The position numbers and the translations under genes are program-made. A model generated the notes under the pieces. The model saw only the letters and a program-made list of their open reading frames with translations, made no database searches and was not told the origin of the DNA. Below are positions 8,313-15,311 of a stretch of DNA of 15,791 nucleotides, piece by piece. Where the stretch lies: positions 1-15,791 of the forward strand of contig SCQA01000144.1 of assembly GCA_004298725.1 (NCBI GenBank). The letters run 5' to 3'. The DNA comes from a bacterium. Lineage in GTDB: Bacteria; Desulfobacterota; GWC2-55-46. The first letter of the stretch is position 1; each line of letters starts with the position of its first letter.

Positions 8313-9950
8313 TTAAACTTTATAGTGCTGAATCATCTGCTTCAGCTTATGCCCAAGTTCCTGAAGGTTTCTTACGGTTATTTCAACCTGTTTCGTGCTG
8401 GAGGCGTTTTGAGCCGTGGCTTGTTTTATGCTTGTCATGGCTCCGGCAACTTGGTCCATGCCCACAAGTTGCTGTTGTATGGACGCGCTTATCTGTAAAA
8501 CGGCTTGAGAGGCCTCGGCTATGCTCTTTGACAGGTCGCGTATGGCGTCTCCGGTGCCTCCGGATTGGGCCACGGCGGCGTCAACGGCTTTTGTTCCTCT
8601 TTCAGTGGCTATGGCCGCCGCGCTACTTGCTTTCTGTATGTCGCCGAGTATGGAGCGAACCTGACGGGTCGACTGCTTTGATTGCTCGGCAAGGCTTCTT
8701 ATTTCCTGCGCCACCACGCCAAACCCTTTGCCGCTCTCTCCGGCTTTGGCCGCCTCTATGGACGCGTTGACCGCGAGCAGGTTGGACTGCTCGGCAAGGT
8801 CGTCAACCGCCGCGATTATCTCGCCGACCGCTTGAGAGTGCTCGGAGAGCTTTATTATGGTTCCGGCTATGTATTCCATCTGCGACTTTATTTTGCCGAT
8901 GCCTTCAAGCGTTTCCGCGACGAGTTTCGCTCCGGCGTGAGATACCTGAGTGGCGTTTTGCGCGAGTTCGGCCACGTGGCGCGCCTTATGAGTGGAGGCG
9001 CTTGCCGTCTGTTTTACTTCTTCAACCGTGGTTGACGTTTCGCTTACCGACACCGCCGTTTGCTGTGTGCCGGAGGCAAGCTCCGCCGTGGTGGCGGCCA
9101 TCTGGCTTGAGGACGACGCTATTATGTTGACGGCGTCGGTTATTTCGCGCGTTTCTTTTTGCAGTTTTTCAATCATGGCGCGTATGGTTTTGGCAAGCAC
9201 GCCGACTTCATCGGAGCGGTCCGTTCCCGGTACGGTTACGGTAAGGTCTCCGCTGGCGACTTTTTCCGCTATGGTCGAAAGGCTGTTAAGCGGCTTGGCT
9301 ATTATAGTGTTTGAAAAAAGCGCTATGAAAATGCTTGCCGCCACGGCTACGGCGCCGAGTATTAAAAAGTAGCGAATGGTGGCGCCGGCGTTTGCCTCGG
9401 ACTCAACCATGTGCCGGTTCGTCTCTTTTGCCGTGTAATCTTTGATGTCGAATATGATTCGGCGCATCTTCTCATAGCGGTTTGCCTGTATGCCGAAGGC
9501 GAGTTTTTTTGCTTCATCGTTTTTGCCGGCGTAGATGAGAGGTATAAGCTCGTTTTCGCGCGTCTGTTTGAAGGCTTCGTTTGCAACGTTTAGTTCCTCA
9601 AGCATTTTAAGAAGCGGGGGTTCGTCCTTATTGCGTTCTATAAGCGTTTGTTTTACATGCGCCAGTTCTTCGGAGCGTTCCCTTATGAATTGGTGAAGGG
9701 CGGCCTTTTCAGGGCGGTCTTTGGCGGCCATCATGGAAAGCAAGGCCACCCGCATGTCGTCTATGTTCGATTTAATCATCAGGGTGTCTCTCGTATCCGG
9801 AAATTCCGAGATGACGATGCTGTTTTGCGTCTGTTGAATGTTTGATATTCCCTTGCTTGCCACGATTATTACGGCGATAAAAAGCGCGATGACCACGCCA
9901 AAGCCGATAAAAAATTTGATGCTGGTCGGCATGTCAATAAACGACTTCAT
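8313..9950 (-). CDS. Methyl-accepting chemotaxis protein, 4-helix-bundle sensor type
   Basis: This is a 545-residue membrane receptor. Segments: TM1 about 11-33; periplasmic all-helical sensor about 34-192, resembling the four-helix-bundle MCP ligand domain that WspA also has; TM2 about 193-214; HAMP about 215-268 (P220 in the AKPL element, DE doublet near 248); then the cytoplasmic coiled-coil signalling domain. The hairpin tip that binds CheW and CheA is clear at 387-410 (EQSNLLAVNASIEAAKAGE). The C-terminus ends QMIQHYKV without an NWETF-type tether. A longer reading could begin at GTG 9959, but the strong GGGAGG site at 9965-9960 directly abuts that GTG and sits 9 nt before the ATG at 9950, which I choose. 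The gene follows a 173-bp spacer with a repeat-rich element, so its level may be set separately from the genes before it. Confidence 0.95.
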   Translation of the reverse strand: MKSFIDMPTSIKFFIGFGVVIALFIAVIIVASKGISNIQQTQNSIVISEFPDTRDTLMIKSNIDDMRVALLSMMAAKDRPEKAALHQFIRERSEELAHVKQTLIERNKDEPPLLKMLEELNVANEAFKQTRENELIPLIYAGKNDEAKKLAFGIQANRYEKMRRIIFDIKDYTAKETNRHMVESEANAGATIRYFLILGAVAVAASIFIALFSNTIIAKPLNSLSTIAEKVASGDLTVTVPGTDRSDEVGVLAKTIRAMIEKLQKETREITDAVNIIASSSSQMAATTAELASGTQQTAVSVSETSTTVEEVKQTASASTHKARHVAELAQNATQVSHAGAKLVAETLEGIGKIKSQMEYIAGTIIKLSEHSQAVGEIIAAVDDLAEQSNLLAVNASIEAAKAGESGKGFGVVAQEIRSLAEQSKQSTRQVRSILGDIQKASSAAAIATERGTKAVDAAVAQSGGTGDAIRDLSKSIAEASQAVLQISASIQQQLVGMDQVAGAMTSIKQATAQNASSTKQVEITVRNLQELGHKLKQMIQHYKV

Positions 9951-9959
9951 AAGGCTCAC

Positions 9960-9965
9960 CCTCCC
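9960..9965 (-). promoter_or_regulatory. Ribosome binding site deciding the receptor start
   Basis: GGGAGG on the minus strand lies 9 nt before the ATG at 9950 and immediately next to the GTG at 9959. Only the ATG is at a workable distance, so the receptor begins MKSFIDMP rather than three codons earlier. Confidence 0.75.
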
Positions 9966-9989
9966 GTTATTGATGAATATATTTTAAAT

Positions 9990-10121
9990 GTGCTTCTGAA
10001 AAACGTTCTTTTCCCCAATCTCTTCGTTGGGGCGGAATAAAAATGCTAACATATCAGCATTGCTCCGCTTCTTATTTCGCCCCGCCTCGACCTTTGAAAA
10101 AAATCTAATTTTTAGAAGCAC
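9990..10121. repeat. 132-bp nested inverted-repeat element between cheW and the receptor gene
   Basis: The ends are an 8-bp perfect inverted repeat, GTGCTTCT (9990-9997) and AGAAGCAC (10114-10121). After one bulged base, five further A-T pairs extend it (9999-10003 with 10109-10113). Inside are GGGGCGGAATAA (10029-10040) against TTATTTCGCCCC (10072-10083), 12 positions with one G/T pair; AATGCT (10042-10047) against AGCATT (10056-10061); and CCCCAA (10013-10018) against TTGGGG (10027-10032). The last shares GGGG with the 12-bp stem, so those two are mutually exclusive. AAAAAT-CTA-ATTTTT (10099-10113) competes with the outer stem. No target-site duplication or long ORF is seen. It could be a MITE-like insertion or a structured leader that tunes receptor expression. 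Confidence 0.6.
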
Positions 10122-10123
10122 GC

Positions 10124-10684
10124 TTATGTTTCAACGCCTTCGCGGACGATAATTCTTTTGTCGGATAAAAGCTTGCCCGCGTCAAGCACCGCGGTTCTGT
10201 CCGTTGTTACGCCCATCAGGTATTCTTCGCGTATGCCGGTAAGCGTTACAAGCGTTTTTACAAGGTTGTCCGCGTTTACAACGCGGCCGCCCGTAGCGTC
10301 GTCGGCCAAAACGCCGAATTCCATCTCCGGCGAGCTGAGTATTATCACTTTATTAAGGTTTGTAAGCCCTTTTTCAGGCAGGTCGAAGAATTTTCTAAGG
10401 TCTATTACCGAAAGTATTTCCGAGCGCACGTTTATTATGCCGAGGATGAACGCCGGCACGCCCGGAAGCGGGGTTATGTGTTCAAGCGGACGCACTTCGC
10501 GTATATGCGCCGATTCAAAAGCGTACTTCTCGCCGGAGAGCGTAAATTCCGTCAGCTCCATCATCTTTTCTGCGGCAGGGATGTTTGTTTGCGGTAATGC
10601 CGCCACGCGAAGCGCCCGCTCTTTCAGTATGCTTCGCAGTTTCTCGCTTGCCGCGTCAGCGGTGTTCTTGTTTATTTCCGTCAT
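10124..10684 (-). CDS. cheW: CheW-type coupling protein with N-terminal extension (WspD-like)
   Basis: This 186-residue cytoplasmic scaffold links receptor tips to CheA. Residues 1-42 are a helical, charged extension. The CheW SH3-like core follows, with the diagnostic PLPGVPAFILGIINVRSEILSVIDLRKFF run (about 73-101, quoted here as the span) and a second subdomain ending near 180. It is the second CheW in the operon. The first lacks the extension, as in Wsp systems where two unequal CheWs flank the CheR gene. It starts 17 nt after the cheR stop, with AGGAT about 7 nt before the ATG. The two paralogues probably have different partners, but the sequence does not show which. Confidence 0.94.
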   Translation of the reverse strand: MTEINKNTADAASEKLRSILKERALRVAALPQTNIPAAEKMMELTEFTLSGEKYAFESAHIREVRPLEHITPLPGVPAFILGIINVRSEILSVIDLRKFFDLPEKGLTNLNKVIILSSPEMEFGVLADDATGGRVVNADNLVKTLVTLTGIREEYLMGVTTDRTAVLDAGKLLSDKRIIVREGVET

Positions 10685-10701
10685 GGCAATATCCTGTAAA
10701 T

Positions 10702-12198
10702 TTATACGGTCTCGGCGCTTATAATTTCACTGAGCCTGCCCGCCGTCATGCCTTCGGACTCCGGTACTATGTCGTCCGGGGAGAGGCGTTTTAACAGATT
10801 CAGCGCGTTTCTGAAGTGCCTCCGCGCCGCCGTAGCGTTGCCGCGCTTGTGCATTAAGCGCCCAAGGGAAAAGTGAGCGAGAGTGAAGCCGTTGTCAATA
10901 TAAATGACGCGTTTAAGCGCGGCTACGGCTTCGTCTGTCCGGCCTGTTTCCTCAAGTATGGCCGCGTTAAGGTAATGATAAACCGGGTTCAGTTTGTCTC
11001 CGCGAGCGGCGCGCGCGCTCCACTTCTGGGCGGCGTCAAGCAGGCCTTTATTTGCGTAAGCGCGCGCGAGCAGAGCGGCCTCGTTAGCCTGTATCGCTTG
11101 GCCTTTTTGCGCTTGGGCCGTAAGCGCGTTTACGCACTCCGAGTAAAGCCCTTTTTCAAAGAGCAAAACGGCAACCTTGAACGCGTTGCGCCCCGCGGCG
11201 ATTTTTTTTGACGCATTAGGGCGTTTTGACGCGCCGCCGGGGCGTTTACGCCGCGCCGCGGTTAGCAACGCGGTTGCTTCAATCGCCGGTTTTTCCGCGC
11301 GGTTAAGCTCCAAAACAGGTTTGTCTTTAACAAGTTCAATTATTTTATCAGGCGCTCTCTTTTGGTAGAAGGTGCATTCGCCGAAGTTTCTGGGCGTGAA
11401 TATGCCTGATACAAGTCCCGGGGCTTCAGCCGGGCTTACCAAGAGATAGCCGTCGTCAACGAGCGATTTATTAAGCCGCGCCATTACTGTTTTGGTTGTA
11501 TCAGGCGCGAAGTACATCAGGACATTTCTGCAAAATATTATGTCCATGGCGTTGGTGTTGTTTGTAATGGACGGGTATGCGTCCGTTGCAAGGTTTAAAT
11601 AGCCGAACCGCACCATTTTTTTTATCCGGCCGGATATTGCAAACTTTCCGCCGGTTGTTTTAGTGAAGTAGCTCTCCTTAATCCACTCTGGCGTGTTTCT
11701 GAAAGACCAATCGCCGTATATGCCTATTTCAGCGCTTTTTAAGGAATTAGCGTTAATGTCCGTGGCGAGCACGGTTACGTTCCATGAGGCGATGTCCGGA
11801 ATTATTCTGCTTAGCAGTATGGCTATGGAGTACGCTTCCTCTCCGGTTGAGCACGCCGCGCTCCATACGCGAAGCCGTTTTTCGGAGGTTGCTTTTGAAT
11901 TTATAATAGCCGGCAATATGTTTTCTTCCAGCGCTTTGAATACGCTCTTGTCGCGGAAAAAATAGGTTTCACCAACGGCAAGGTGCCTTGAAAGCTCCTC
12001 CACGTGTTTCTTCGCAAGTTCGGTTGCCTTGAGCCATTCAATGAATTTGCCGACGTCGTCAAACCCTAAAGCCCCCGCGGCTGAAGAAAGCCCCCGGCTG
12101 AGGTCGTCAAGGCGGTCTTCGGTAAAGTTCAGTCCCATCGCGGCCGAGATGGCAACACCAAGCTCTTCGAGGGTTTCTTTTGAAATGACCTCTGTCAT
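10702..12198 (-). CDS. cheR: CheR-type receptor methyltransferase with C-terminal TPR domain (WspC-like)
   Basis: This 498-residue enzyme transfers methyl groups from S-adenosylmethionine to receptor glutamates. The N-terminal helical CheR domain leads to VGETYFFRD (75-83). The SAM-binding motif is WSAACSTGEEAYS (112-124), and the catalytic-core FCRNVLMYF follows (222-230). Residues about 285-335 are a basic, Ala/Lys/Arg-rich linker (RRKRPGG, KRPNASKK). Residues about 338-468 form TPR-type helical repeats, with AYANKGLLDAA, YHYLNAAILEETG and AHFSLGRLMHKRG as recognisable units. Fused TPRs are the WspC/FrzF style rather than the enteric CheR style. A reading from 12264 would overlap cheW by 53 nt. 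I prefer the ATG at 12198, which is 13 nt past the cheW stop with GGGG 6 nt upstream and begins MTEVISKETLEELG. Confidence 0.95.
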   Translation of the reverse strand: MTEVISKETLEELGVAISAAMGLNFTEDRLDDLSRGLSSAAGALGFDDVGKFIEWLKATELAKKHVEELSRHLAVGETYFFRDKSVFKALEENILPAIINSKATSEKRLRVWSAACSTGEEAYSIAILLSRIIPDIASWNVTVLATDINANSLKSAEIGIYGDWSFRNTPEWIKESYFTKTTGGKFAISGRIKKMVRFGYLNLATDAYPSITNNTNAMDIIFCRNVLMYFAPDTTKTVMARLNKSLVDDGYLLVSPAEAPGLVSGIFTPRNFGECTFYQKRAPDKIIELVKDKPVLELNRAEKPAIEATALLTAARRKRPGGASKRPNASKKIAAGRNAFKVAVLLFEKGLYSECVNALTAQAQKGQAIQANEAALLARAYANKGLLDAAQKWSARAARGDKLNPVYHYLNAAILEETGRTDEAVAALKRVIYIDNGFTLAHFSLGRLMHKRGNATAARRHFRNALNLLKRLSPDDIVPESEGMTAGRLSEIISAETV

Positions 12199-12211
12199 CG
12201 GCGCCCCGTTT

Positions 12212-12679
12212 TTATCCTTTGCCTGATTTTTCAATCGCGGCCTCCAGCGACGCTTCTTCCTCAAGCGACAAAAGCTTGTCCATATCCTGAATTATTATAA
12301 GTCCGTCTTTGCGGCGGACAATCCCTTCAACCTGATTTAAGCCTGGTGTCAGCTCCGTAGCGGGCGTAACGTCAGCCTCGGTGCATTCAACAACCGCTTC
12401 GGTTCTGTCCGCGATTATGCCGACGGTTCTTTTTTTGGTCTTTACGACGATTATATGGTCGTAAAGCGCAAGAGGCTTTGTGCGAATGCCAAAACGTTTC
12501 CTGAGGTCGGCAACCGGCATTATGTCGCCGTGCACGCTTATAACGCCGAGTATTATATCAGGCGCGTTTGGAAGCGGCGTTATTTCAACAGCCTGAATAA
12601 CGCTTGTTACACACTCAAGGCGCAATGCTAATCTGAAGCCTTCAAGCGAAAAGGGCACTAATTTTACAGGGTTCTCCAT
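12212..12679 (-). CDS. cheW: CheW-type coupling protein, first gene of the che operon (WspB-like)
   Basis: This 155-residue protein is almost entirely one CheW domain. It begins MENPVKLVPFSLEGFRLALR and carries PLPNAPDIILGVISVHGD (about 35-52) followed by the IMPVADLRKRFG signature strand. Residues about 110-140 form the second subdomain, and a short acidic C-terminus follows. Extending upstream to GTG 12748 would add 23 basic residues unlike any CheW N-terminus. The ATG at 12679 has TAAGGA 8 nt upstream, so I take that start. It is the first gene of the operon after a 226-bp spacer and is followed 13 nt later by cheR. Its role is to couple the receptor to CheA. Confidence 0.94.
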   Translation of the reverse strand: MENPVKLVPFSLEGFRLALRLECVTSVIQAVEITPLPNAPDIILGVISVHGDIMPVADLRKRFGIRTKPLALYDHIIVVKTKKRTVGIIADRTEAVVECTEADVTPATELTPGLNQVEGIVRRKDGLIIIQDMDKLLSLEEEASLEAAIEKSGKG

Positions 12680-12848
12680 GCGTGTTTTCCTTAAAGCCTG
12701 TTGCCGCGTAAAAACGCCAAGCGCGCGAAGCGTTCTTTTTAATGGCACCCTTAAGAGATTTATATGCGGCTAAAAGCGGCGTTGACTTGATGCGGGGTCG
12801 AAGGTGAGCTACGCCAAGCATGAAAGCGAAATTAAATAACCTGCGTAA

Positions 12849-12898
12849 GGCGGCAACGGGCTCAAGGCGCGAAGAGGGTTGCAGTTGCCGCCGGCAAC
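12849..12898. repeat. Triple GGCAAC/GTTGCC palindrome cluster after the nuclease gene
   Basis: The 226-bp spacer 12680-12905 separates the nuclease from the che operon. GGCGGCAAC (12849-12857) is inversely repeated as GTTGCCGCC (12884-12892), and the latter is also part of a tight palindrome GTTGCCGCCGGCAAC (12884-12898). The first and third copies cannot both pair with the middle one, so two hairpins are possible. No T-run follows on either strand, so it is not a canonical intrinsic terminator. It may still slow the nuclease transcript, or be a REP-like or regulator site. The rest of the spacer has a TATAAA-like -10 on the minus strand near 12760-12770 but no convincing -35. A short direct repeat ACGCCAAGC occurs at 12714 and 12811. 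Confidence 0.45.
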
Positions 12899-12905
12899 TT
12901 CCGCT

Positions 12906-14288
12906 TTAAAGCTCGACAACGTCCGAGTCTTTAGGCCTTTGCGGCGTTTTGCCGAATTTATCCCGTATGGCGTCCGCGAGGGAAGCGCCGGCGTTTTCTT
13001 CGCCGTGCACGAGAAATGCCTGCTTAGCGCCGTTAAACGGCGAAAACCACTCAAGAAGTTCCTTCCTGTCGGCATGGGCGGAAAAACCGTTTATTGTGTG
13101 TATCGCCGCCCTTACGGCTACGTCTTCGCCAAGGACGTTTACGGCCTTTGCTCCGTCAATTATCCTTCTGCCGAGCGTTCCTTCCGCCTGATAACCAACG
13201 AAGATTATGCCGCATTCAGCCCTCCAGAGATTATGTTTCAAGTGGTGCTTAATGCGCCCGCCTTCGCACATGCCGCTTCCGGCAAGGATTATATGGCCGG
13301 AGCGGAGGCGGTTAAGCCGCATTGATTCGTCCGCGGTTTTCACGAAGTGCAACCTTATGGAATCGCCGGTGGACATGGTTCTAAAGAGCGTTCTCGCTTC
13401 TTCGTCAAAACATTCCGGGTGCGAGGCGTATATTCTTGTAACCTCTTCGGCAAGCGGGCTGTCGAGAAAAACGTCAACCTTATATAGCCTGCCCTCGCGC
13501 ACGAGGTTGTTGAGTATGTAGAGTATGTCCTGCGTTCGTCCAACCGCGAACGACGGTATGTAAACGTTGCCGCCGCGTTTAAAAGTGTTTTTTATGGCGC
13601 GGGCAAGCTCTTCTATGGATTCCTTGAACGGCCTGTGGTCCCTGTTGCCGTAGGTGGACTCCATAACCACGTAATCAGCGCCGGACGGTGGCGCCGGGTC
13701 GTTTACTATGGGGTTGCCTTTTTTGCCTATGTCGCCTGAAAATACAATCTTCTTTTCATGCTCGCTGTCTTGGAACCACAGTTCAAGCGTTGAGGAGCCG
13801 AGAATGTGTCCGGCGTCCAGAAACCTGTATTTTACGCCGCCTCCAAGGTGGCAGACCTTAGCGTATTCTTTCACCTCAAATAGCGGAAGCGTCGCGTCTA
13901 CGTCGCCGGATGTGTAAAGAGGAGATACCGGCGGTTGCCCCGTTCTTAGGGCTTTTTTGTTCAGCCACTCGGAGTCGCTCTCTTGTATGTTGGCCGAGTC
14001 GTAAAGCATGGGCCTTAAGAGGTCGGCTGTAGCCGGCGTGGAGAGTATTCTGCCTCTGAAGCCCTCCCTGACAAGGCGCGGCAACATGCCGGAGTGGTCT
14101 ATGTGCGCGTGCGTTACTATTACAAAATTTATGTCTTTCGGGTTGAACGGAAAAGGCTTTTTATTAAGGGCGTCGGCGCCGTTGCCTTGGTGCATGCCGC
14201 AGTCAACAAGGATGTTAAGCGTATTCACCCTCAGATAAAAGCACGAACCTGTAACGGTTGATGCTCCGCCTACGAATTCAAGGCGCAA
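12906..14288 (-). CDS. Beta-CASP metallo-beta-lactamase nuclease (RNA-processing family)
   Basis: This 460-residue protein, counted from the chosen start, belongs to the CPSF73/YSH1-like group of zinc nucleases that cut RNA. Visible motifs are LVDCG (motif 1), HAHIDH (60-65, motif 2), H161 in DAGHILGS (motif 3), D186 in FSGDIG (motif 4), E210 in MESTYG (beta-CASP A), H405 in GFSAHADR (B) and H428 in LVHGEE (C). All metal ligands are present, and the His at motif C is typical of the RNA-specific branch. The conventional reading begins at TTG 14336, which has no ribosome site. TTG 14288 has AAGGAG 8 nt upstream and gives the family's usual start (MRLEFVGGASTVTGSC). It is probably transcribed alone from the promoter at 14354-14383. 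The substrate in this organism is unknown. Confidence 0.93.
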   Translation of the reverse strand: MRLEFVGGASTVTGSCFYLRVNTLNILVDCGMHQGNGADALNKKPFPFNPKDINFVIVTHAHIDHSGMLPRLVREGFRGRILSTPATADLLRPMLYDSANIQESDSEWLNKKALRTGQPPVSPLYTSGDVDATLPLFEVKEYAKVCHLGGGVKYRFLDAGHILGSSTLELWFQDSEHEKKIVFSGDIGKKGNPIVNDPAPPSGADYVVMESTYGNRDHRPFKESIEELARAIKNTFKRGGNVYIPSFAVGRTQDILYILNNLVREGRLYKVDVFLDSPLAEEVTRIYASHPECFDEEARTLFRTMSTGDSIRLHFVKTADESMRLNRLRSGHIILAGSGMCEGGRIKHHLKHNLWRAECGIIFVGYQAEGTLGRRIIDGAKAVNVLGEDVAVRAAIHTINGFSAHADRKELLEWFSPFNGAKQAFLVHGEENAGASLADAIRDKFGKTPQRPKDSDVVEL

Positions 14289-14296
14289 TGTTGGTT

Positions 14297-14302
14297 CTCC
14301 TT
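14297..14302 (-). promoter_or_regulatory. Ribosome binding site pointing to TTG start of the nuclease
   Basis: AAGGAG on the minus strand lies 8 nt before the TTG at 14286-14288. The more distal TTG at 14336 has no comparable site. The resulting N-terminus aligns with how this family normally begins. Confidence 0.7.
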
Positions 14303-14353
14303 GCACCGTTTTTTTACGTCCCGCGCTTATACGCAAGCTATTGTTACAAGTTT

Positions 14354-14383
14354 AGCATATTTTATAAAAAATGCCATTGTCAT
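14354..14383 (-). promoter_or_regulatory. Probable sigma70 promoter for the nuclease gene
   Basis: On the minus strand, ATGACA (14383-14378, five of six to TTGACA) is followed after 18 nt of A/T-rich sequence by TATGCT (14359-14354). TATGCT is the same -10 hexamer seen before hpt. Transcription would begin near 14347, giving a leader of about 59 nt. Confidence 0.45.
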
Positions 14384-14433
14384 TAATTGGCGGAAATTTC
14401 TGATGTTTTTCAGGCGGGCATGACGGGCGTTGC

Positions 14434-14464
14434 TTGACATAAAGGAGATAGCGTGACCTAATTA
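14434..14464 (+). promoter_or_regulatory. Possible promoter for the SAP-like small protein
   Basis: A perfect TTGACA (14434-14439) is followed by CTAATT (14458) or TAATTA (14459-14464) at 18-19 nt spacing. The -10 is weak and the spacing long, so only the -35 is convincing. It is the best candidate in the 242-bp divergent spacer. Confidence 0.35.
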
Positions 14465-14530
14465 ACATATTGGCAGGTTGGAAGGTTTTTAACGCTGTTT
14501 TGTGAATTTGATAAAAGGGAGGAGGCGTGT

Positions 14531-14722
14531 ATGCAGTTGACAGAGGTTAAGAAGATGGCTAAAACCCTCGGCATTAAGGCCGAGAAGCTGAAGAAGCTGG
14601 AAATGATAAGGGCCATACAGGCAAAGGAAGGCAACTTTCCGTGTTTTGGAACCGCCAAAGACTATTGCGACCAGTTGAACTGCCTCTTCAGGGAAGACTG
14701 CCTCGGTAAAAACTGCAACTGA
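14531..14722 (+). CDS. Small SAP-like domain protein with Cys-rich tail
   Basis: This 63-residue protein is one of the few plus-strand genes. Residues 1-33 (MQLTEVKKMAKTLGIKAEKL, then KKLEMIRAIQ) form a SAP/Rho-N-like helix-extended-helix, a fold often used for nucleic-acid contact. Residues 35-63 switch to a Cys-rich tail, NFPCFGTAKDYCDQLNCLF, with C38, C46, C51, C57 and C62. I recall similar short proteins in deltaproteobacteria, annotated only as SAP domain or hypothetical. The ribosome site is very strong, GGGAGGAGG ending 5 nt before the ATG. That supports a real, well-translated gene despite its size. A metal or Fe-S site in the tail is possible, but that is inference. It converges on the NifU-like gene through a shared hairpin. 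Confidence 0.85.
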   Translation: MQLTEVKKMAKTLGIKAEKLKKLEMIRAIQAKEGNFPCFGTAKDYCDQLNCLFREDCLGKNCN

Positions 14723-14760
14723 GCAAAGCCCTCGCGCTTTTTGCCGCGCAAGGGCTTTGC
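14723..14760. terminator. Bidirectional hairpin between convergent genes
   Basis: GCAAAGCCCT (14723-14732) pairs perfectly with AGGGCTTTGC (14751-14760). After one C/A mismatch, GCGC pairs with GCGC, around an 8-nt loop. The stem begins at the first base after the SAP-like gene's TGA and ends 8 nt from the NifU-like stop. Neither side has a clean U-run, so it is a strong hairpin with imperfect intrinsic-terminator character, serving both convergent genes by position. Confidence 0.7.
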
Positions 14761-14768
14761 CGTTAAGT

Positions 14769-15251
14769 TTACTCAGCGATTACGCTTTTTATGGACGGCG
14801 CGTACTTTTTAACGGTCTTTTCAACTCCGGCTTTTAACGTCATGCCAGCGGACGGGCAACCGCCGCACGCGCCGGCAAGGCGAACCGTTACTATCCGCTC
14901 GGTTTCGTCAATATTCACAAGCTCTACGTCACCTCCGTCAGCCTGAAGAGACGGACGTATTTCTTTCAGCGCTTCTTCAATTTGAAGCCTTAGCTCTTCG
15001 CCCTCGGGCACGGCGAGCTGGAGCTTCTTGATGTCAACCACCCATTCGTCCGGGCCTTTTTTCAGGTATTCCCACGAAAACGCGTTCTGATGCTCGGCTT
15101 CGAACTGGTAGCGAAGCGGCTTTGGGTCGTGGTCGTTTGTTATTTGAAGAGTATGCCCGGCTGAAAGGTCTTCCCACGCGTCGAATATTCTCGGGTGCCT
15201 TTCAAAAACAGGTATCTCCCGCAGGTCAAGTTTTATAATTTCTTCGGACAT
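14769..15251 (-). CDS. DUF2249-NifU C-terminal domain fusion, iron-sulfur scaffold type
   Basis: This 160-residue cytoplasmic protein has two domains. Residues about 7-76 match DUF2249: LDLREIPVFERHPRIFDAW, then TNDHDPKPLRYQFEAE and WEYLKKGPDEWVV. Residues about 84-158 match the NifU C-terminal (Nfu) domain: EEALKEIRPSLQADGGDVEL and the cluster-binding GACGGCPSAGMT, with C129 and C132. Nfu domains carry a 4Fe-4S cluster between two protomers and pass it to targets. DUF2249 is otherwise seen in proteins of nitrogen-oxide and redox metabolism, with unknown function. Start ATG 15251 is firm, with AAGGAGG 7 nt upstream. The promoter region contains a palindromic candidate operator, so iron, redox or nitrosative control is plausible but unproven. 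Confidence 0.93.
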   Translation of the reverse strand: MSEEIIKLDLREIPVFERHPRIFDAWEDLSAGHTLQITNDHDPKPLRYQFEAEHQNAFSWEYLKKGPDEWVVDIKKLQLAVPEGEELRLQIEEALKEIRPSLQADGGDVELVNIDETERIVTVRLAGACGGCPSAGMTLKAGVEKTVKKYAPSIKSVIAE

Positions 15252-15311
15252 AATACTGCCTCCTTGTAAAGCCGTGTGCGCATATAGCTGTACTTTATAA
15301 ATGTAGCACGC

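Noticed and set aside
10158..10724. A 188-codon plus-strand frame opposite the second cheW
   Set aside because: Antisense to a clear CheW, with no recognisable motif or ribosome site; shadow.
2425..12679. A flagellar chemotaxis operon
   Set aside because: No CheY, CheZ, CheC, CheD or flagellar gene; CheR-TPR, two CheWs and CheA-REC without P2 fit the ACF/Wsp class instead.
12680..12748. Upstream extension of the first cheW to a GTG, adding 23 basic residues
   Set aside because: The GTG has no correctly spaced ribosome site and the added residues are unlike CheW; ATG 12679 has TAAGGA 8 nt upstream.
12750..12790. Promoter for the che operon (TATAAA-like -10 on the minus strand)
   Set aside because: No -35 box at acceptable spacing, and no sigma28 or sigma54 pattern; not called as a feature.
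12879..13325. A 148-codon plus-strand frame opposite the 3' end of the nuclease
   Set aside because: Overlaps the conserved beta-CASP C-terminal motifs on the other strand; no family likeness.
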